From the NCBI RefSeq assembly GCF_005153485.1, contig NZ_CP039740.1, forward strand, positions 2,669,001 through 2,733,000: a DNA stretch of 64,000 bases, written 5' to 3'. This document shows positions 25,059 through 34,195 of the stretch, piece by piece (within the stretch, counting starts at the first letter, position 1; every line of letters starts with the position of its first letter). The position numbers and the translations under genes are program-made. A model generated the notes under the pieces. The model was not told the DNA's origin, made no database searches, and worked only from the letters and a program-made list of their open reading frames with translations. Origin of the DNA: Pseudolabrys sp. FHR47. GTDB lineage: Bacteria > Pseudomonadota > Alphaproteobacteria > Rhizobiales > Xanthobacteraceae.

Positions 25059-26288
25059 CTAAAGCTCGGCCGACACCGACAGCGTACCGATATAGGAGCG
25101 GCCGCTATTGCCGCTGAAATAGCCGGCAAAGCCGTTCGGCTCGATGGCGATATCGACATAGCCGAGTTCGACCCCGAACTTCAGCCGCTCGACCGGCTTC
25201 CAGAACAGATTGACCGCCGTACGAAATGTTTCGCTCCGCGGTTTTGCGGCGAGAAGCTCGGCCTTGACCGAGACGAAGCTCGCAAACACGTTTGATTCGA
25301 ACTGCTCCGACCATTCGTGGTGATAGGATGCCACCGCGCTCCAGCCTTTGGTTGGACCAACGGACCGCACGATGCTCTGATAGACCACGAGATCGTTGGT
25401 CGTGCCGAGATAAGACGAAGCGTCGACCGCGTAAGTGGCCTGGAAGCTGAACGCATCACCGTCGGCAATGAACGGCGTCGGGATCGTCATGCCGGCACTC
25501 ACGGCCCAGCCGGTGCGGGTCGTGGCCGTGCTCGGCAGGAACGGCAACAGCGGCGACCGCGAAAAATCGGCGCGACGCACGACGCCGGAAAGATGCGTGG
25601 TGAACGCTTCGGTCTCGCGCCGCCAGCGCAGCGCGTAGACCGGGCTCGAAAAGTCGAAGCTCCAGATATCGGTGTCGGCATTCGGCGATGTCGGCAGGCT
25701 GGATTCGATACCGACAGCGAGGCTGTTGGCATCATCAAGCCGGTGCTCGTAGACGATCGACGTCGCGGAGCGGCCGGGCGAACTGGCGCTGGTGAGGAAG
25801 CTGCCCTCCCAGAAGCTCATCAGCGTGCCGTTATATCCGACCGTTAGGCCTTCGAAGCCGACGCTCCAACCAGTGAAGTAGGCGCTGCCGCTCGCCGTGC
25901 CATCGCCGGTCGACTTCGACCACTCCCCGGCGATGGTGGACTTGAACAAGCCGAGCGAGGTCTGACGCGTCAATTCAAGCCCGGTGTTCGCCGTGATCGT
26001 CTGCGAGTCTGTGCTTTGCGACACCGTGCCGTTGCGGTTGACGATCCGCGGCACACCCGCGCTTTGGCTGGCCCGCTGGTAGCTGTAGGAAACGCCGGCG
26101 GTGACCTTGGCGCAGGCCTCGCCGACGGCGAAAAAGGCGCCGCTGTCGGCGTCGTCGGCTGCGTCCTGACAGAAGTCCGGCGCGCCGGGGGAGACGATGG
26201 GTTCCGCGCGGGCAACCACCGCGCCCAGCGACACTATCGACAGCGAAACAACGATCCGGGCAATCGTTCCGGCCTCACGCCACGCCAT
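25059..26288 (-). CDS. Outer-membrane porin (alphaproteobacterial Porin_2-like)
   Basis: 409 residues from the ATG at 26288, with a signal peptide cleaved near VARA. The mature sequence starts EPIVSPGAPDFCQDAADDADSGAFFAVGEACAKV, with an early cysteine pair usual in this family, and continues as alternating short strands rich in Gly, Ser, Thr and aromatic residues up to the C-terminal strand ending in SAEL. This fits a beta-barrel of the Porin_2 type, though the final residue is not Phe. An in-frame extension begins with TTG and is less likely. Confidence 0.75.
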   Translation of the reverse strand: MAWREAGTIARIVVSLSIVSLGAVVARAEPIVSPGAPDFCQDAADDADSGAFFAVGEACAKVTAGVSYSYQRASQSAGVPRIVNRNGTVSQSTDSQTITANTGLELTRQTSLGLFKSTIAGEWSKSTGDGTASGSAYFTGWSVGFEGLTVGYNGTLMSFWEGSFLTSASSPGRSATSIVYEHRLDDANSLAVGIESSLPTSPNADTDIWSFDFSSPVYALRWRRETEAFTTHLSGVVRRADFSRSPLLPFLPSTATTRTGWAVSAGMTIPTPFIADGDAFSFQATYAVDASSYLGTTNDLVVYQSIVRSVGPTKGWSAVASYHHEWSEQFESNVFASFVSVKAELLAAKPRSETFRTAVNLFWKPVERLKFGVELGYVDIAIEPNGFAGYFSGNSGRSYIGTLSVSAEL

Positions 26289-26362
26289 GACCTCAACCGC
26301 CCCCAGAGACCCTTCGCCATTCGCAGTCAAAGGCCGGATCGAGTCAAGCGTGGCGGCCCGAC

Positions 26363-26770
26363 TTATGCTCGTTTTGGCTTCTTCGCCCTGGATATTGGTT
26401 TCCGCTTCGGCTTGGTGCTGCGCTTGGGGCGCTGCTTTGGCTTACGCACCCGAAGTGCGTGGGCGACCCGCACGGCGGCCCGCGTCCAATCGGCCAGTTC
26501 GTCGGCATCGTCATAAAGCCGCTCCGGCAAACGCCAGAACGAATTGACAATAACGACCTTGCCGCTCTTGGGCTGGGTGTAGCTGAAAGGTCGAGCGCCT
26601 TCCGCCTCGAAACGCGGAATGGTCGAGGCATCGGCCTTGAAGTACAGCTCGCCGCGCAGGAACATGGCGAAACAGACATCTTCGGCGTAAAGACCGAAGC
26701 CCGAAAACATCCGTTTGACGCTGACAGGACCGTAGGACGAAAACAGTTCGGCGATGTCCTCACGGTCCAT
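26363..26770 (-). CDS. TfoX N-terminal-domain protein
   Basis: 135 residues from the ATG at 26770. Residues 1-95 form the TfoX_N domain (IAELFSSYGPVSVKRMFSGFGLYAEDVCFAMFLRGELYFKAD ... YDDADELADWTRAAV, here given in parts), while the last 35 residues are a basic Lys/Pro/Arg tail (KPKQRPKRSTKPKRKP) that may bind nucleic acid. TfoX_N proteins occur outside competence systems in Rhizobiales and have no settled role. The second TfoX domain of the competence regulator is absent. It lies downstream of the suf genes on the same strand, after a 72-bp gap. Confidence 0.8.
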   Translation of the reverse strand: MDREDIAELFSSYGPVSVKRMFSGFGLYAEDVCFAMFLRGELYFKADASTIPRFEAEGARPFSYTQPKSGKVVIVNSFWRLPERLYDDADELADWTRAAVRVAHALRVRKPKQRPKRSTKPKRKPISRAKKPKRA

Positions 26771-26842
26771 CGTCCGGTGCTACCTATTTTGACGCGTTTT
26801 CTTCACACGAACCGGCTTCCACTTCGCTTGAAAACGCTTTGT

Positions 26843-27250
26843 TCAGTGCGCGGCAGCTTCGTCGCCCGCTTTCGCTGGCGTGAGCTGGACGCTCTCGCCG
26901 CAGCCGCAGGCCGAGGTCTGGTTCGGGTTGTTGAATACGAATTGCGACGACAGCTTCTCGGTCTTGAAATCCATCTCGGTGCCGAGCAGGAACAGCACTG
27001 CTTTGGGATCGATCAGTATCTTGACGCCCTTGTCCTCGATCACCTCGTCGGTCGGCTTCACGGCGTCGGCATATTCCATGGTGTACTCCATGCCGGCGCA
27101 GCCGCCGTTCTTGACGCCGACGCGAAGGCCCGCAACCGGCTTGTCGGCATTCGCCATGACCGCCTTGATGCGCTCGGCGGCGGCTTCGGTCAGCCGCATC
27201 ACCTGGGGCCGGGGTCTTGGCGTAGAAGGTCTCGGAGTGGCAGTCGCCAT
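26843..27250 (-). CDS. sufA: A-type Fe-S carrier protein SufA
   Basis: 135 residues from the ATG at 27250 (GAGG seven bases upstream); a longer open frame upstream has no similarity. The HesB/IscA fold begins at VMRLTEAAAERI, and the three ligand cysteines are present: one in NGGCAGMEY and two in SACGCGES. It accepts Fe-S clusters from the SufBCD scaffold and hands them to apoproteins. It is the last gene of the suf cluster. Confidence 0.92.
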   Translation of the reverse strand: MATATPRPSTPRPRPQVMRLTEAAAERIKAVMANADKPVAGLRVGVKNGGCAGMEYTMEYADAVKPTDEVIEDKGVKILIDPKAVLFLLGTEMDFKTEKLSSQFVFNNPNQTSACGCGESVQLTPAKAGDEAAAH

Positions 27251-27303
27251 GATCGTCCTCGTCAGTTGACCCTTATCTAAGCACCGATTCCTGAAATTTA
27301 AAC

Positions 27304-27729
27304 TCACCACATGTTGAGGACGAGACGCGCCTCGTCCGACATGCGGCTCGGGTCCCATGGCGGGTCCCAAACTACGGAAACCTTGGTTTCTTTGACGCCA
27401 GGAACGGCGGATACGGCGTTCTCGACCATAATCGGCAGTTCCTGCGCCGACGGGCAGTTCGGCGAGGTCAGCGACATATCGACCTTCACCGTGCGGTCGT
27501 CGCCAATGTCGATTCGGTAAATCAGGCCGAGTTCATAGACGTCGGCCGGGATTTCCGGGTCATAGACCGTCTTGATGCCGGCGATGATCTCGTCGGTCAT
27601 CCGGTTCAGTTCCTCCTGCGGCAATGCCGAAGAGCCGGTCACGGCCGCATTCGGGTCGCTGATCTCCGGCGCCGTCGTTGCGACCGGCGCTTCCTGCTTC
27701 ACGGTGTCGTCGCTGGTGTTTTCAGTCAC
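27304..27729 (-). CDS. sufT: SUF-system Fe-S assembly protein SufT (DUF59/MIP18 family)
   Basis: 141 residues starting at a GTG (27729) that overlaps the sufS stop by four bases (GTGA). The DUF59 core has TVYDPEIPADVYELGLIYRI and the cysteine motif LTSPNCPSAQELP, ending in VVWDPPWDPSRMSDEARL. SufT assists maturation of Fe-S proteins. The first 40 residues are an acidic, low-complexity extension. Position between sufS and sufA is the usual one in Rhizobiales. Confidence 0.92.
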   Translation of the reverse strand: MTENTSDDTVKQEAPVATTAPEISDPNAAVTGSSALPQEELNRMTDEIIAGIKTVYDPEIPADVYELGLIYRIDIGDDRTVKVDMSLTSPNCPSAQELPIMVENAVSAVPGVKETKVSVVWDPPWDPSRMSDEARLVLNMW

Positions 27730-28973
27730 GCGAAGAACTCCTGCGCCTTGATCAGCGCGCTGGCCAGAGTGTCCACCTCGGCCTTGGTATTGTACATGCC
27801 GAACGAGGCCCGGCACGTCGCCGTGACGCCGAAGCGCGCCAGGAGCGGCATCGTGCAATGGGTGCCGGCGCGGACGGCGACGCCCGAGCGGTCGATCACC
27901 GTTGCAATATCATGAGCGTGCGCGCCCTTCATCTCGAAAGAGACAATGGGCCCCTTATCTTTCGCCGTGCCTATGATGCGCAGCGAATTGATCTGACCCA
28001 GTTTCTCATGGGCATATTTGACCAATTCCAATTCGTGAGAGCGGATGCGCGCCTTGCCGACCGACTGGATGTAGTCGAGCGCGGCGCCCAAGCCGATCGC
28101 CTGCACGATCGGTGGCGTGCCGGCTTCGAATTTGTGCGGCGGATCGCCATAGGTGACGCGATCCTCGAACACCTCGCGAATCATCTCGCCGCCACCATTG
28201 AACGGCCGCATCGCCTCGAGATGTTCCATCTTGCCCCAGAGCGCGCCGATGCCTGTCGGACCGTAAAGCTTGTGGCCGGTCATGACGAAGAAATCGCAGC
28301 CGATGTCCTGGACGTCGACGTCCATGTGCACGGCGCTCTGCGAGCCGTCGACCAGCACCGGAATGCCGCGGGCATGGGCGATGCGCGCCACTTCCTTCAC
28401 CGGCACCACGGTGCCAAGCGCGTTCGACATCTGCGTGATGGCGACAATCTTCGTGCGCGGCGTCAGCAGCTTCTCGAATTCGTCGAGAAGGAAGTTGCCC
28501 TCTTCGTCCACCGGCGCCCACTTGATCACGGCGCCGCTGCGCTCGCGGTGGAAGTGCCACGGCACGATGTTGGAGTGATGCTCCATGATCGAGAGCACGA
28601 TCTCATCGCCCTCATTCAGGCGGCCGGCGCCGAAGCTCGAGGCTACCAGATTAAGGGCCTCGGTGGCATTGCGCGTGAAGATGATCTCTTCCTTGCGCGG
28701 CGCATTGATGAACTTCTGAACCTTCTCGCGCGCGCCCTCGTAGGCCTCTGTCGCTTCGTTGGCGAGATAATGCAGGCCGCGATGCACATTGGCGTATTCG
28801 CGGGTGTAGGCCTTCATCAGCCGGTCGAGCACGGCTTGCGGCTTTTGCGCCGAGGCAGCGTTATCGAGATAGACCAGCGGCTTGCCATACACCTGCATCG
28901 CCAGCGCCGGAAAATCGGCGCGGAGCTTGTCGACGTCGTAGGCGCCGTTGGCGATGGCGGCGTGCATGTTCAT
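27726..28973 (-). CDS. sufS: Cysteine desulfurase SufS (group II)
   Basis: 415 residues from the ATG at 28973 (a second ATG two codons later). A PLP enzyme that takes sulfur from cysteine as persulfide for SufBCD. The PLP lysine is in MTGHKLYGPTGIG, the upstream VLVDGSQSAVHM aspartate is present, and the catalytic cysteine loop reads RAGTHCTMPLL near residue 370, in the short-loop form of group II enzymes. The start codon overlaps the sufD stop (ATGA) and the stop overlaps sufT, so it is embedded in a tightly coupled operon. No sufE gene is seen in the cluster. Confidence 0.95.
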   Translation of the reverse strand: MNMHAAIANGAYDVDKLRADFPALAMQVYGKPLVYLDNAASAQKPQAVLDRLMKAYTREYANVHRGLHYLANEATEAYEGAREKVQKFINAPRKEEIIFTRNATEALNLVASSFGAGRLNEGDEIVLSIMEHHSNIVPWHFHRERSGAVIKWAPVDEEGNFLLDEFEKLLTPRTKIVAITQMSNALGTVVPVKEVARIAHARGIPVLVDGSQSAVHMDVDVQDIGCDFFVMTGHKLYGPTGIGALWGKMEHLEAMRPFNGGGEMIREVFEDRVTYGDPPHKFEAGTPPIVQAIGLGAALDYIQSVGKARIRSHELELVKYAHEKLGQINSLRIIGTAKDKGPIVSFEMKGAHAHDIATVIDRSGVAVRAGTHCTMPLLARFGVTATCRASFGMYNTKAEVDTLASALIKAQEFFA

Positions 28974-30283
28974 GGCTTGACCTCGCGGGCCTCCAGCCAG
29001 GCCAGCGCCGCGTTCATGATGGCGTCGCGGAATCCTTCGTTCGCGATTTCCTCGACGGTCTCGCCGATGAAGGCCTGGATCAGCAGCGCCTCGGCCTGCG
29101 CCTCATCGATGCCGCGCGACATCAGGTAGAATTTCAGCGTCGGGTCGAGCGCGCCGGCGGTGGCACCATGGCCGCAGACCACGTCGTCGGCGAAGATTTC
29201 CAGCTCCGGCTTGTTGTCGGCCTCGGCCTTGTCGGAGAGCAGCAAAGCCCGCGTCATCATCTTGGAGTCGGTCTTCTGCGCGCCGGGCTTGACCACGATC
29301 TTGCCCTGGAACACCGAATGGCTTTCGCCGTCGAGCACCGCCTTGAACTGCTCGCGGCCGGCGCAATGCGCCGCCACATGCTCGATCAGCAGTGTATTAT
29401 CGACATGCTCCTCGCCGCGCAGCAGATTGACGCCGCGCACCGCGCCTTTGGAATGCTCGCCGGCGAAGCGGATGAAGCTCTGGTTGCGGACGATGCCGAC
29501 ATCGTGATTGAGCACGAAGGTATCGAAACGCGCGTTCCGGCCGGCGCTCATCAAGAGGCTACCGAGATGGACGCCGCGATTGGCAACCACCTTGTAGTAA
29601 TCGACCTCGGCCTCGTCACCGACGATCAGCTCCAGCGCGGTATTGACCTGCGCGGCAACGCCTTCATGGCTTTCGGCAATCGCCACCTTGGCGCCCTTCT
29701 CCACCACGATCAGCGAGCGGGTGAAGGATGACGCCTCGCTCTGCGTCACGAACACCAGATGCAGCGGCCGCTTGAGCGCCGTGCCGGCGGCGATGCGGAT
29801 CACCACGCCGTCGCCCATCAGCGCCGTGTTGAGCGCGACGGCGATGTCGTCGGTCTCGAAGGTCTTGCCGAGTTTCGCCGTGACCTCGGCATCGCCCTTG
29901 GTCAGCGCCTCCGCCATCGAGCCGATGGAAAGCCCGGCTTCCGACGACAGGTCCGACAGTTCCGGCACGAAAGCGCCGTCGACAAAGGTCAGCTTGCGCG
30001 GCTTGAGCGCGGCGAATACGGCGCCGGCATCCCTGGCGTTGGCCTTCGCGGCGGCATCCGGCACCGCGGCGAGCGGCAGCGCCTCGCGCAGGCCCGTGCG
30101 CAGATCGGTGTATTTCCACTCCTCGACGCGGCGCGTCGGCAGCCCCTTGGCGTCGAAGCGCTTGAAAGCATCCTCGCGCAGCGAAGCGACCGCGCCCTTC
30201 CCCGGCAGCTTGCCGCGCGCGCCATCATAAGCGGCGATGAGCCCCTGCTCGGCGGGAGTCCTGATCGGAGTTACGTCAGCCAT
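28970..30283 (-). CDS. sufD: Fe-S assembly scaffold subunit SufD
   Basis: 437 residues from the ATG at 30283. The C-terminal SufB/SufD core is clear (GEEHVDNTLLIEHVAAHCAGREQFK, GKIVVKPGAQKTDSKM, and the late CGHGATAGALDPTLKFYLMSRGI). It forms the SufBC2D scaffold with SufB and the SufC ATPase. The start lies nine bases after sufC, whose stop region provides the purine-rich binding site. The stop overlaps sufS by four bases. Confidence 0.95.
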   Translation of the reverse strand: MADVTPIRTPAEQGLIAAYDGARGKLPGKGAVASLREDAFKRFDAKGLPTRRVEEWKYTDLRTGLREALPLAAVPDAAAKANARDAGAVFAALKPRKLTFVDGAFVPELSDLSSEAGLSIGSMAEALTKGDAEVTAKLGKTFETDDIAVALNTALMGDGVVIRIAAGTALKRPLHLVFVTQSEASSFTRSLIVVEKGAKVAIAESHEGVAAQVNTALELIVGDEAEVDYYKVVANRGVHLGSLLMSAGRNARFDTFVLNHDVGIVRNQSFIRFAGEHSKGAVRGVNLLRGEEHVDNTLLIEHVAAHCAGREQFKAVLDGESHSVFQGKIVVKPGAQKTDSKMMTRALLLSDKAEADNKPELEIFADDVVCGHGATAGALDPTLKFYLMSRGIDEAQAEALLIQAFIGETVEEIANEGFRDAIMNAALAWLEAREVKP

Positions 30284-30292
30284 CGCTAAACC

Positions 30293-31060
30293 TTACGCCG
30301 CCTCGTCCGTATCGGTGTATTGCGCGTAGCCCTTCGCCTCGAGCTCCAGCGCCAGTTCCTTGCCGCCCGAGCGCACGACGCGGCCCTTGGCCATGACATG
30401 CACGACGTCCGGCACGATGTAATCGAGCAGACGCTGATAATGCGTGATCACGATCATGGAGCGCTCCGGCGAGCGCAGGCGGTTGACGCCTTCCGACACG
30501 GTTTTCAGCGCGTCGATATCGAGACCGGAGTCGGTTTCGTCGAGCACGGCGATACGCGGCTCCAGGATCGCCATCTGCAAAATCTCGTTGCGCTTCTTCT
30601 CGCCGCCGGAGAACCCGACATTGACGCTGCGGCGGAGCATCTCCTGGCTGATGCCAAGCTTGCCCGAGGTGTCGCGCACCAGCTTGATGAATTCCGGCGT
30701 CGAAACCTCGGCCTCGCCGCGCAGCTTGCGCTGAGCGTTGAGCGCGGTGCGCAGGAAGGTCATGGTGGCGACGCCCGGCACTTCGACCGGATACTGGAAG
30801 GCGAGGAACACGCCCTTGGCGGCGCGCTCGTTCGGGTCCATCTCAAGAATGCTCTCGCCGTCGAGCAGGATGTCGCCTTCGGTGACGGCATAGCCGGGCC
30901 GGCCGGCGAGCACATAAGCCAGTGTCGATTTGCCGGAGCCGTTCGGCCCCATGATGGCAGCGACCTGGCCCTTCTCGATGGTCAGATTGAGACCGTTGAG
31001 GATCTTCTTGCCGTCATCCTCGATCTCGACATGCAGGTTCTTGATCTCAAGCAGTGACAT
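30293..31060 (-). CDS. sufC: Fe-S assembly ATPase SufC
   Basis: 255 residues from the ATG at 31060. ABC-type ATPase with Walker A GPNGSGKSTL (about 38-47), the signature FSGGEKKRNEILQ, Walker B IAVLDETDSGLDIDAL and the switch histidine in VITHYQRLLDY. The KKRNE form of the signature is diagnostic for SufC rather than a transporter. It drives conformational change in SufBC2D during cluster assembly. A palindromic repeat separates it from sufB. Confidence 0.96.
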   Translation of the reverse strand: MSLLEIKNLHVEIEDDGKKILNGLNLTIEKGQVAAIMGPNGSGKSTLAYVLAGRPGYAVTEGDILLDGESILEMDPNERAAKGVFLAFQYPVEVPGVATMTFLRTALNAQRKLRGEAEVSTPEFIKLVRDTSGKLGISQEMLRRSVNVGFSGGEKKRNEILQMAILEPRIAVLDETDSGLDIDALKTVSEGVNRLRSPERSMIVITHYQRLLDYIVPDVVHVMAKGRVVRSGGKELALELEAKGYAQYTDTDEAA

Positions 31061-31085
31061 AATCGGTCCACTTATCCTCTGTCTC

Positions 31086-31153
31086 CGTTCGCCCCCGCGA
31101 AAGCGGGGGCCCAGTTCTTGGCTTCTGGGTTCCCGCTTCCGCGGGAACGAACG
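31086..31153. repeat. Mosaic palindromic intergenic repeat, copy B (inside suf operon)
   Basis: Left arm CCCCCGCGAAAGCGGGGGCCCAG, given here as a palindrome centred near 31100, then a short spacer and a right arm CTGGGTTCCCGCTTCCGCGGG; outer ends CGTTCG / CGAACG are complementary. It fills the 98-bp gap between sufB and sufC. As RNA it would form strong hairpins in the middle of the operon transcript. Confidence 0.8.
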
Positions 31154-31158
31154 GGTCG

Positions 31159-32682
31159 TTAACCCACCGATCCCTCAAGCGAGATCGAAATCAGCTTCTG
31201 CGCTTCCACCGCGAATTCCATCGGCAACTGCTGCAGCACGTCTTTGACGAAGCCGTTGACGACGAGCGCGGTCGCCTCCTCCGCCGACATGCCCCGGCTC
31301 TGGCAGTAGAACAGCATGTCCTCGGAAATCTTCGAGGTGGAGGCCTCGTGCTCGAACACGGCGGATGAATTCTTAGCTTCCATATACGGCACGGTATGCG
31401 CGCCGCATTTGTCGCCGATCAGCAGCGAGTCGCAGTTGGTGAAGTTGCGCGCGCCGGTCGCGCGGCGATGCGCGGTGACGAGACCGCGATAGGTGTTCTG
31501 CGACTTGCCGGCCGAGATGCCCTTGGAGATGATCCGGCTCACGGTGTTCTTGCCGAGATGGATCATCTTGGTGCCTGAATCGACCTGCTGGTGGCCGTTC
31601 GAAATCGCGATCGAATAGAACTCGCCGCGCGAACCATCGCCGCGCAGGATGCAGCTTGGATATTTCCAGGTAATCGCCGAGCCGGTCTCGACCTGGGTCC
31701 AGGAGATCTTCGAGTTCTTGCCGCGGCAGTCGCCACGCTTGGTGACGAAGTTGAAGATGCCACCCTTGCCTTCGGCGTCGCCCGGATACCAGTTCTGCAC
31801 GGTCGAGTATTTGATCTCGGCGTCGTCGAGCGCCACGAGCTCGACCACGGCGGCGTGCAACTGGTTCTCGTCGCGCATCGGCGCGGTGCAGCCTTCGAGA
31901 TAGCTGACATAGGCGCCCTCGTCCGCAATGATCAGCGTGCGCTCGAATTGTCCGGTGTTCTGCTCGTTGATGCGGAAATAGGTCGACAACTCCATCGGGC
32001 AGCGCACGCCCTTCGGCACGTAGACGAAGGAGCCATCGGAGAACACCGCCGAATTCAGCGTGGCGAAGAAGTTGTCCGAGGTCGGCACCACCGAGCCCAG
32101 ATACTTCTTGATGAGATCCGGGTGCTCCTGGATCGCCTCCGAGATCGGCATGAAGATCACGCCGGCGCGCTTGAGTTCTTCCTTGAAGGTGGTCGCCACT
32201 GACACCGAGTCGAACACGGCATCGACCGCGACGCGGCCGGACGAGCGCATGCCCTCCATCATGTCGCCGTCGAGCTGGCTCGGCTCGCTTTGCTTGCGCA
32301 CGCCGGCGAGGATCTCCTGCTCCTTCAGCGGAATGCCGAGCTTCTCGTAGGTGCGCAGCAGTTCGGGATCAACGTCAGCCAGCGACTTCGGCGCCTTGAA
32401 CGCCTTCGGCGCCGAATAATAATAGGCGTCCTGATAATCAATCTTGGGATAGGAGACGCGCGCCCAGGTCGGCTCCTTCATGGTCAGCCAGCGACGGAAC
32501 GCCTCGAGGCGCCAGTCGAGCATCCACTGCGGCTCGTTCTTCTTGGCCGAGATGAAACGGACGGTGTCTTCGTTCAGACCCTTCGGGGCCTTCTCGGATT
32601 CGATCTCGGTGACGAATCCATACTTGTATTGGTCAACGTCGATCTGGCGGACCCGATCGACGGTCTCTTGTACGGCCGGCAT
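31159..32682 (-). CDS. sufB: Fe-S assembly scaffold subunit SufB
   Basis: 507 residues from the ATG at 32682, with GGAGGG just upstream. The SufB signatures are strong: [53 protein letters not shown] (in two parts here), [13 protein letters not shown], and the conserved [21 protein letters not shown] near the end. It is the main cluster-building scaffold and receives persulfide sulfur. Position: second gene of the operon after the iscS-like gene. Confidence 0.96.
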   Translation of the reverse strand: MPAVQETVDRVRQIDVDQYKYGFVTEIESEKAPKGLNEDTVRFISAKKNEPQWMLDWRLEAFRRWLTMKEPTWARVSYPKIDYQDAYYYSAPKAFKAPKSLADVDPELLRTYEKLGIPLKEQEILAGVRKQSEPSQLDGDMMEGMRSSGRVAVDAVFDSVSVATTFKEELKRAGVIFMPISEAIQEHPDLIKKYLGSVVPTSDNFFATLNSAVFSDGSFVYVPKGVRCPMELSTYFRINEQNTGQFERTLIIADEGAYVSYLEGCTAPMRDENQLHAAVVELVALDDAEIKYSTVQNWYPGDAEGKGGIFNFVTKRGDCRGKNSKISWTQVETGSAITWKYPSCILRGDGSRGEFYSIAISNGHQQVDSGTKMIHLGKNTVSRIISKGISAGKSQNTYRGLVTAHRRATGARNFTNCDSLLIGDKCGAHTVPYMEAKNSSAVFEHEASTSKISEDMLFYCQSRGMSAEEATALVVNGFVKDVLQQLPMEFAVEAQKLISISLEGSVG

Positions 32683-32779
32683 TCTTCCCTCCGCTCACGG
32701 TTTCAAGGACCGCGGGTTGGATCAGTCGGTTATGGTCGGTTCGCGTTTTTCGTCGCGATCGTTCCTGTTTGAATTCGGT

Positions 32780-33937
32780 TCAGGCCGCTTGCGCGTGCCT
32801 CTTAAGTAGTGACGCAGCCACCTTTTTCCAAGCATTTAGAAGGCTTTCGACCTCGGCTTCGGTCGTGCTCCAGCCGAGCGACACGCGGATCGCGCCGGCC
32901 GCCAGCGCCGGTGCCACGCCCATCGCGGCGAGCACGTGGGAAGCACCCACCTTGCCCGACGAGCAGGCGGAACCGGACGAGACCGCTATCCCGTTGAGAT
33001 CGAAGGCGATCAGCGCCGTTTCAGCCTTCAGGCCGGGAACCGCGACAAGAGACGTGTTCGGCAAGCGCGGCACTCCAGCGCCGAAAATCACAGTCCCTAG
33101 GACCTCGTCCTTGAGCCGCGCCTCGAACATGTCGCGCAGGCCGGCCATGCGCGTGGCGGCCGTCTCCCGGCTGCGCGCGGCCGCTTCCGCCGCCGCGCCA
33201 AACCCGGCAATCGCGGCCACGTTCTCGGTGCCGGCGCGGAAACCGCGCTCCTGCCCGCCACCCTTGATCAACGCCGCCGCCGGCTGCACGCCGCGCATGA
33301 TCAGCGTGCCGGCACCCTGCGGGCCGCCGATTTTGTGCGACGACACCGTCAGCATGTCGGCCGCGAGCGCAGCCATATCGCAGGCAATGCGCCCCGCCGT
33401 CTGCGCTGCATCGACATGCAGAACACCGCCAGCCTCGTGAACGATCCCGCTAATCTCCGCGATCGGCTGGATCACACCGGTTTCGTTGTTGGCATGCATG
33501 ACCGACACCAGCGGACGCTCGGCATGGACCAATGCTGCACGCAGGGCCGCAAGATCGACGATGCCGTCGGCGGTCACCGGGAGGCGCTGGACCTGATCGG
33601 CCGCAAACCGGCCGCCGCTGAGCACGGAGGCATGCTCAACGGCCGATACGAACAGACGGCCGCAAGTGAAGGGCTTGCCCAGAACAACCAGGTCCGGCGT
33701 CAAAGCCAGCATGTTGGCTTCCGTGGCGCCGCTAGTGAAAATGACGTTCTTGGCTTCCGCACCGACCAGCGCCGCGACTTGGCTGCGAGCCTTCTCCACC
33801 AGCGCGCGGGCGCCACGCCCCTCGGAATGCACAGAAGCCGCTGCGCCGGGCACGTCCAGCGCAGCCACCATGGCCGTGCGGGCCTCATCCCGCAGCGGCG
33901 CGGTCGCATTCCAGTCAAAATAAGCGCGCGCGCTCAT
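32780..33937 (-). CDS. Cysteine desulfurase, IscS/NifS type (group I)
   Basis: 385 residues from the ATG at 33937. The same frame remains open for another 276 codons upstream, but that is antisense to the hydrolase gene and has no similarity; the family N-terminus is YFDWNATAPLRDEARTAM. The PLP lysine is in VSSHKIGGPQGAG, the histidine in SAVEHASVL, and the catalytic cysteine in the loop GSACSSGKVGASHVL. It heads the suf operon, giving the cluster two desulfurases of different groups, a normal arrangement in Rhizobiales. An iscR/rirA gene is not present in front of it. Confidence 0.92.
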   Translation of the reverse strand: MSARAYFDWNATAPLRDEARTAMVAALDVPGAAASVHSEGRGARALVEKARSQVAALVGAEAKNVIFTSGATEANMLALTPDLVVLGKPFTCGRLFVSAVEHASVLSGGRFAADQVQRLPVTADGIVDLAALRAALVHAERPLVSVMHANNETGVIQPIAEISGIVHEAGGVLHVDAAQTAGRIACDMAALAADMLTVSSHKIGGPQGAGTLIMRGVQPAAALIKGGGQERGFRAGTENVAAIAGFGAAAEAAARSRETAATRMAGLRDMFEARLKDEVLGTVIFGAGVPRLPNTSLVAVPGLKAETALIAFDLNGIAVSSGSACSSGKVGASHVLAAMGVAPALAAGAIRVSLGWSTTEAEVESLLNAWKKVAASLLKRHAQAA

Positions 33938-34093
33938 GGAACCTTCGAGTATCGTGTTACCGGTCCGGCCAACGGCCCGGCCGCTAGGCCTCGCAAAAAG
34001 CTTGCTTTTTGCCCCGGCGCCTGTGGTAGAAGCCGGCGGCAACCAAGGCCACTTATAGCCATTGTTGCGGCGCTGACCAGCGGAATTCATATA

Positions 34094-34110
34094 ATTAGAA
34101 CAATTCCAAA
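34094..34110. promoter_or_regulatory. Irr-box / iron-control-element-like site upstream of the suf operon
   Basis: ATTAGAACAATTCCAAA is an inverted repeat TTAGAA-CAA-TTCCAA, 11 of 12 positions matching the rhizobial iron-control pattern TTAGAA-N3-TTCTAA as I recall it. It lies about 157 bp before the first suf-operon gene and about 85 bp before the divergent hydrolase. Irr control of suf operons is known in Rhizobiales; its role here is inferred. Confidence 0.5.
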
Positions 34111-34195
34111 CTGGCCTTGTTCGATCACCAGCGACGCAGAAAATCACGACGCCGCAAGGCCTTGTACCGCGGCTTTGAATTAGAGGTTGACCATC

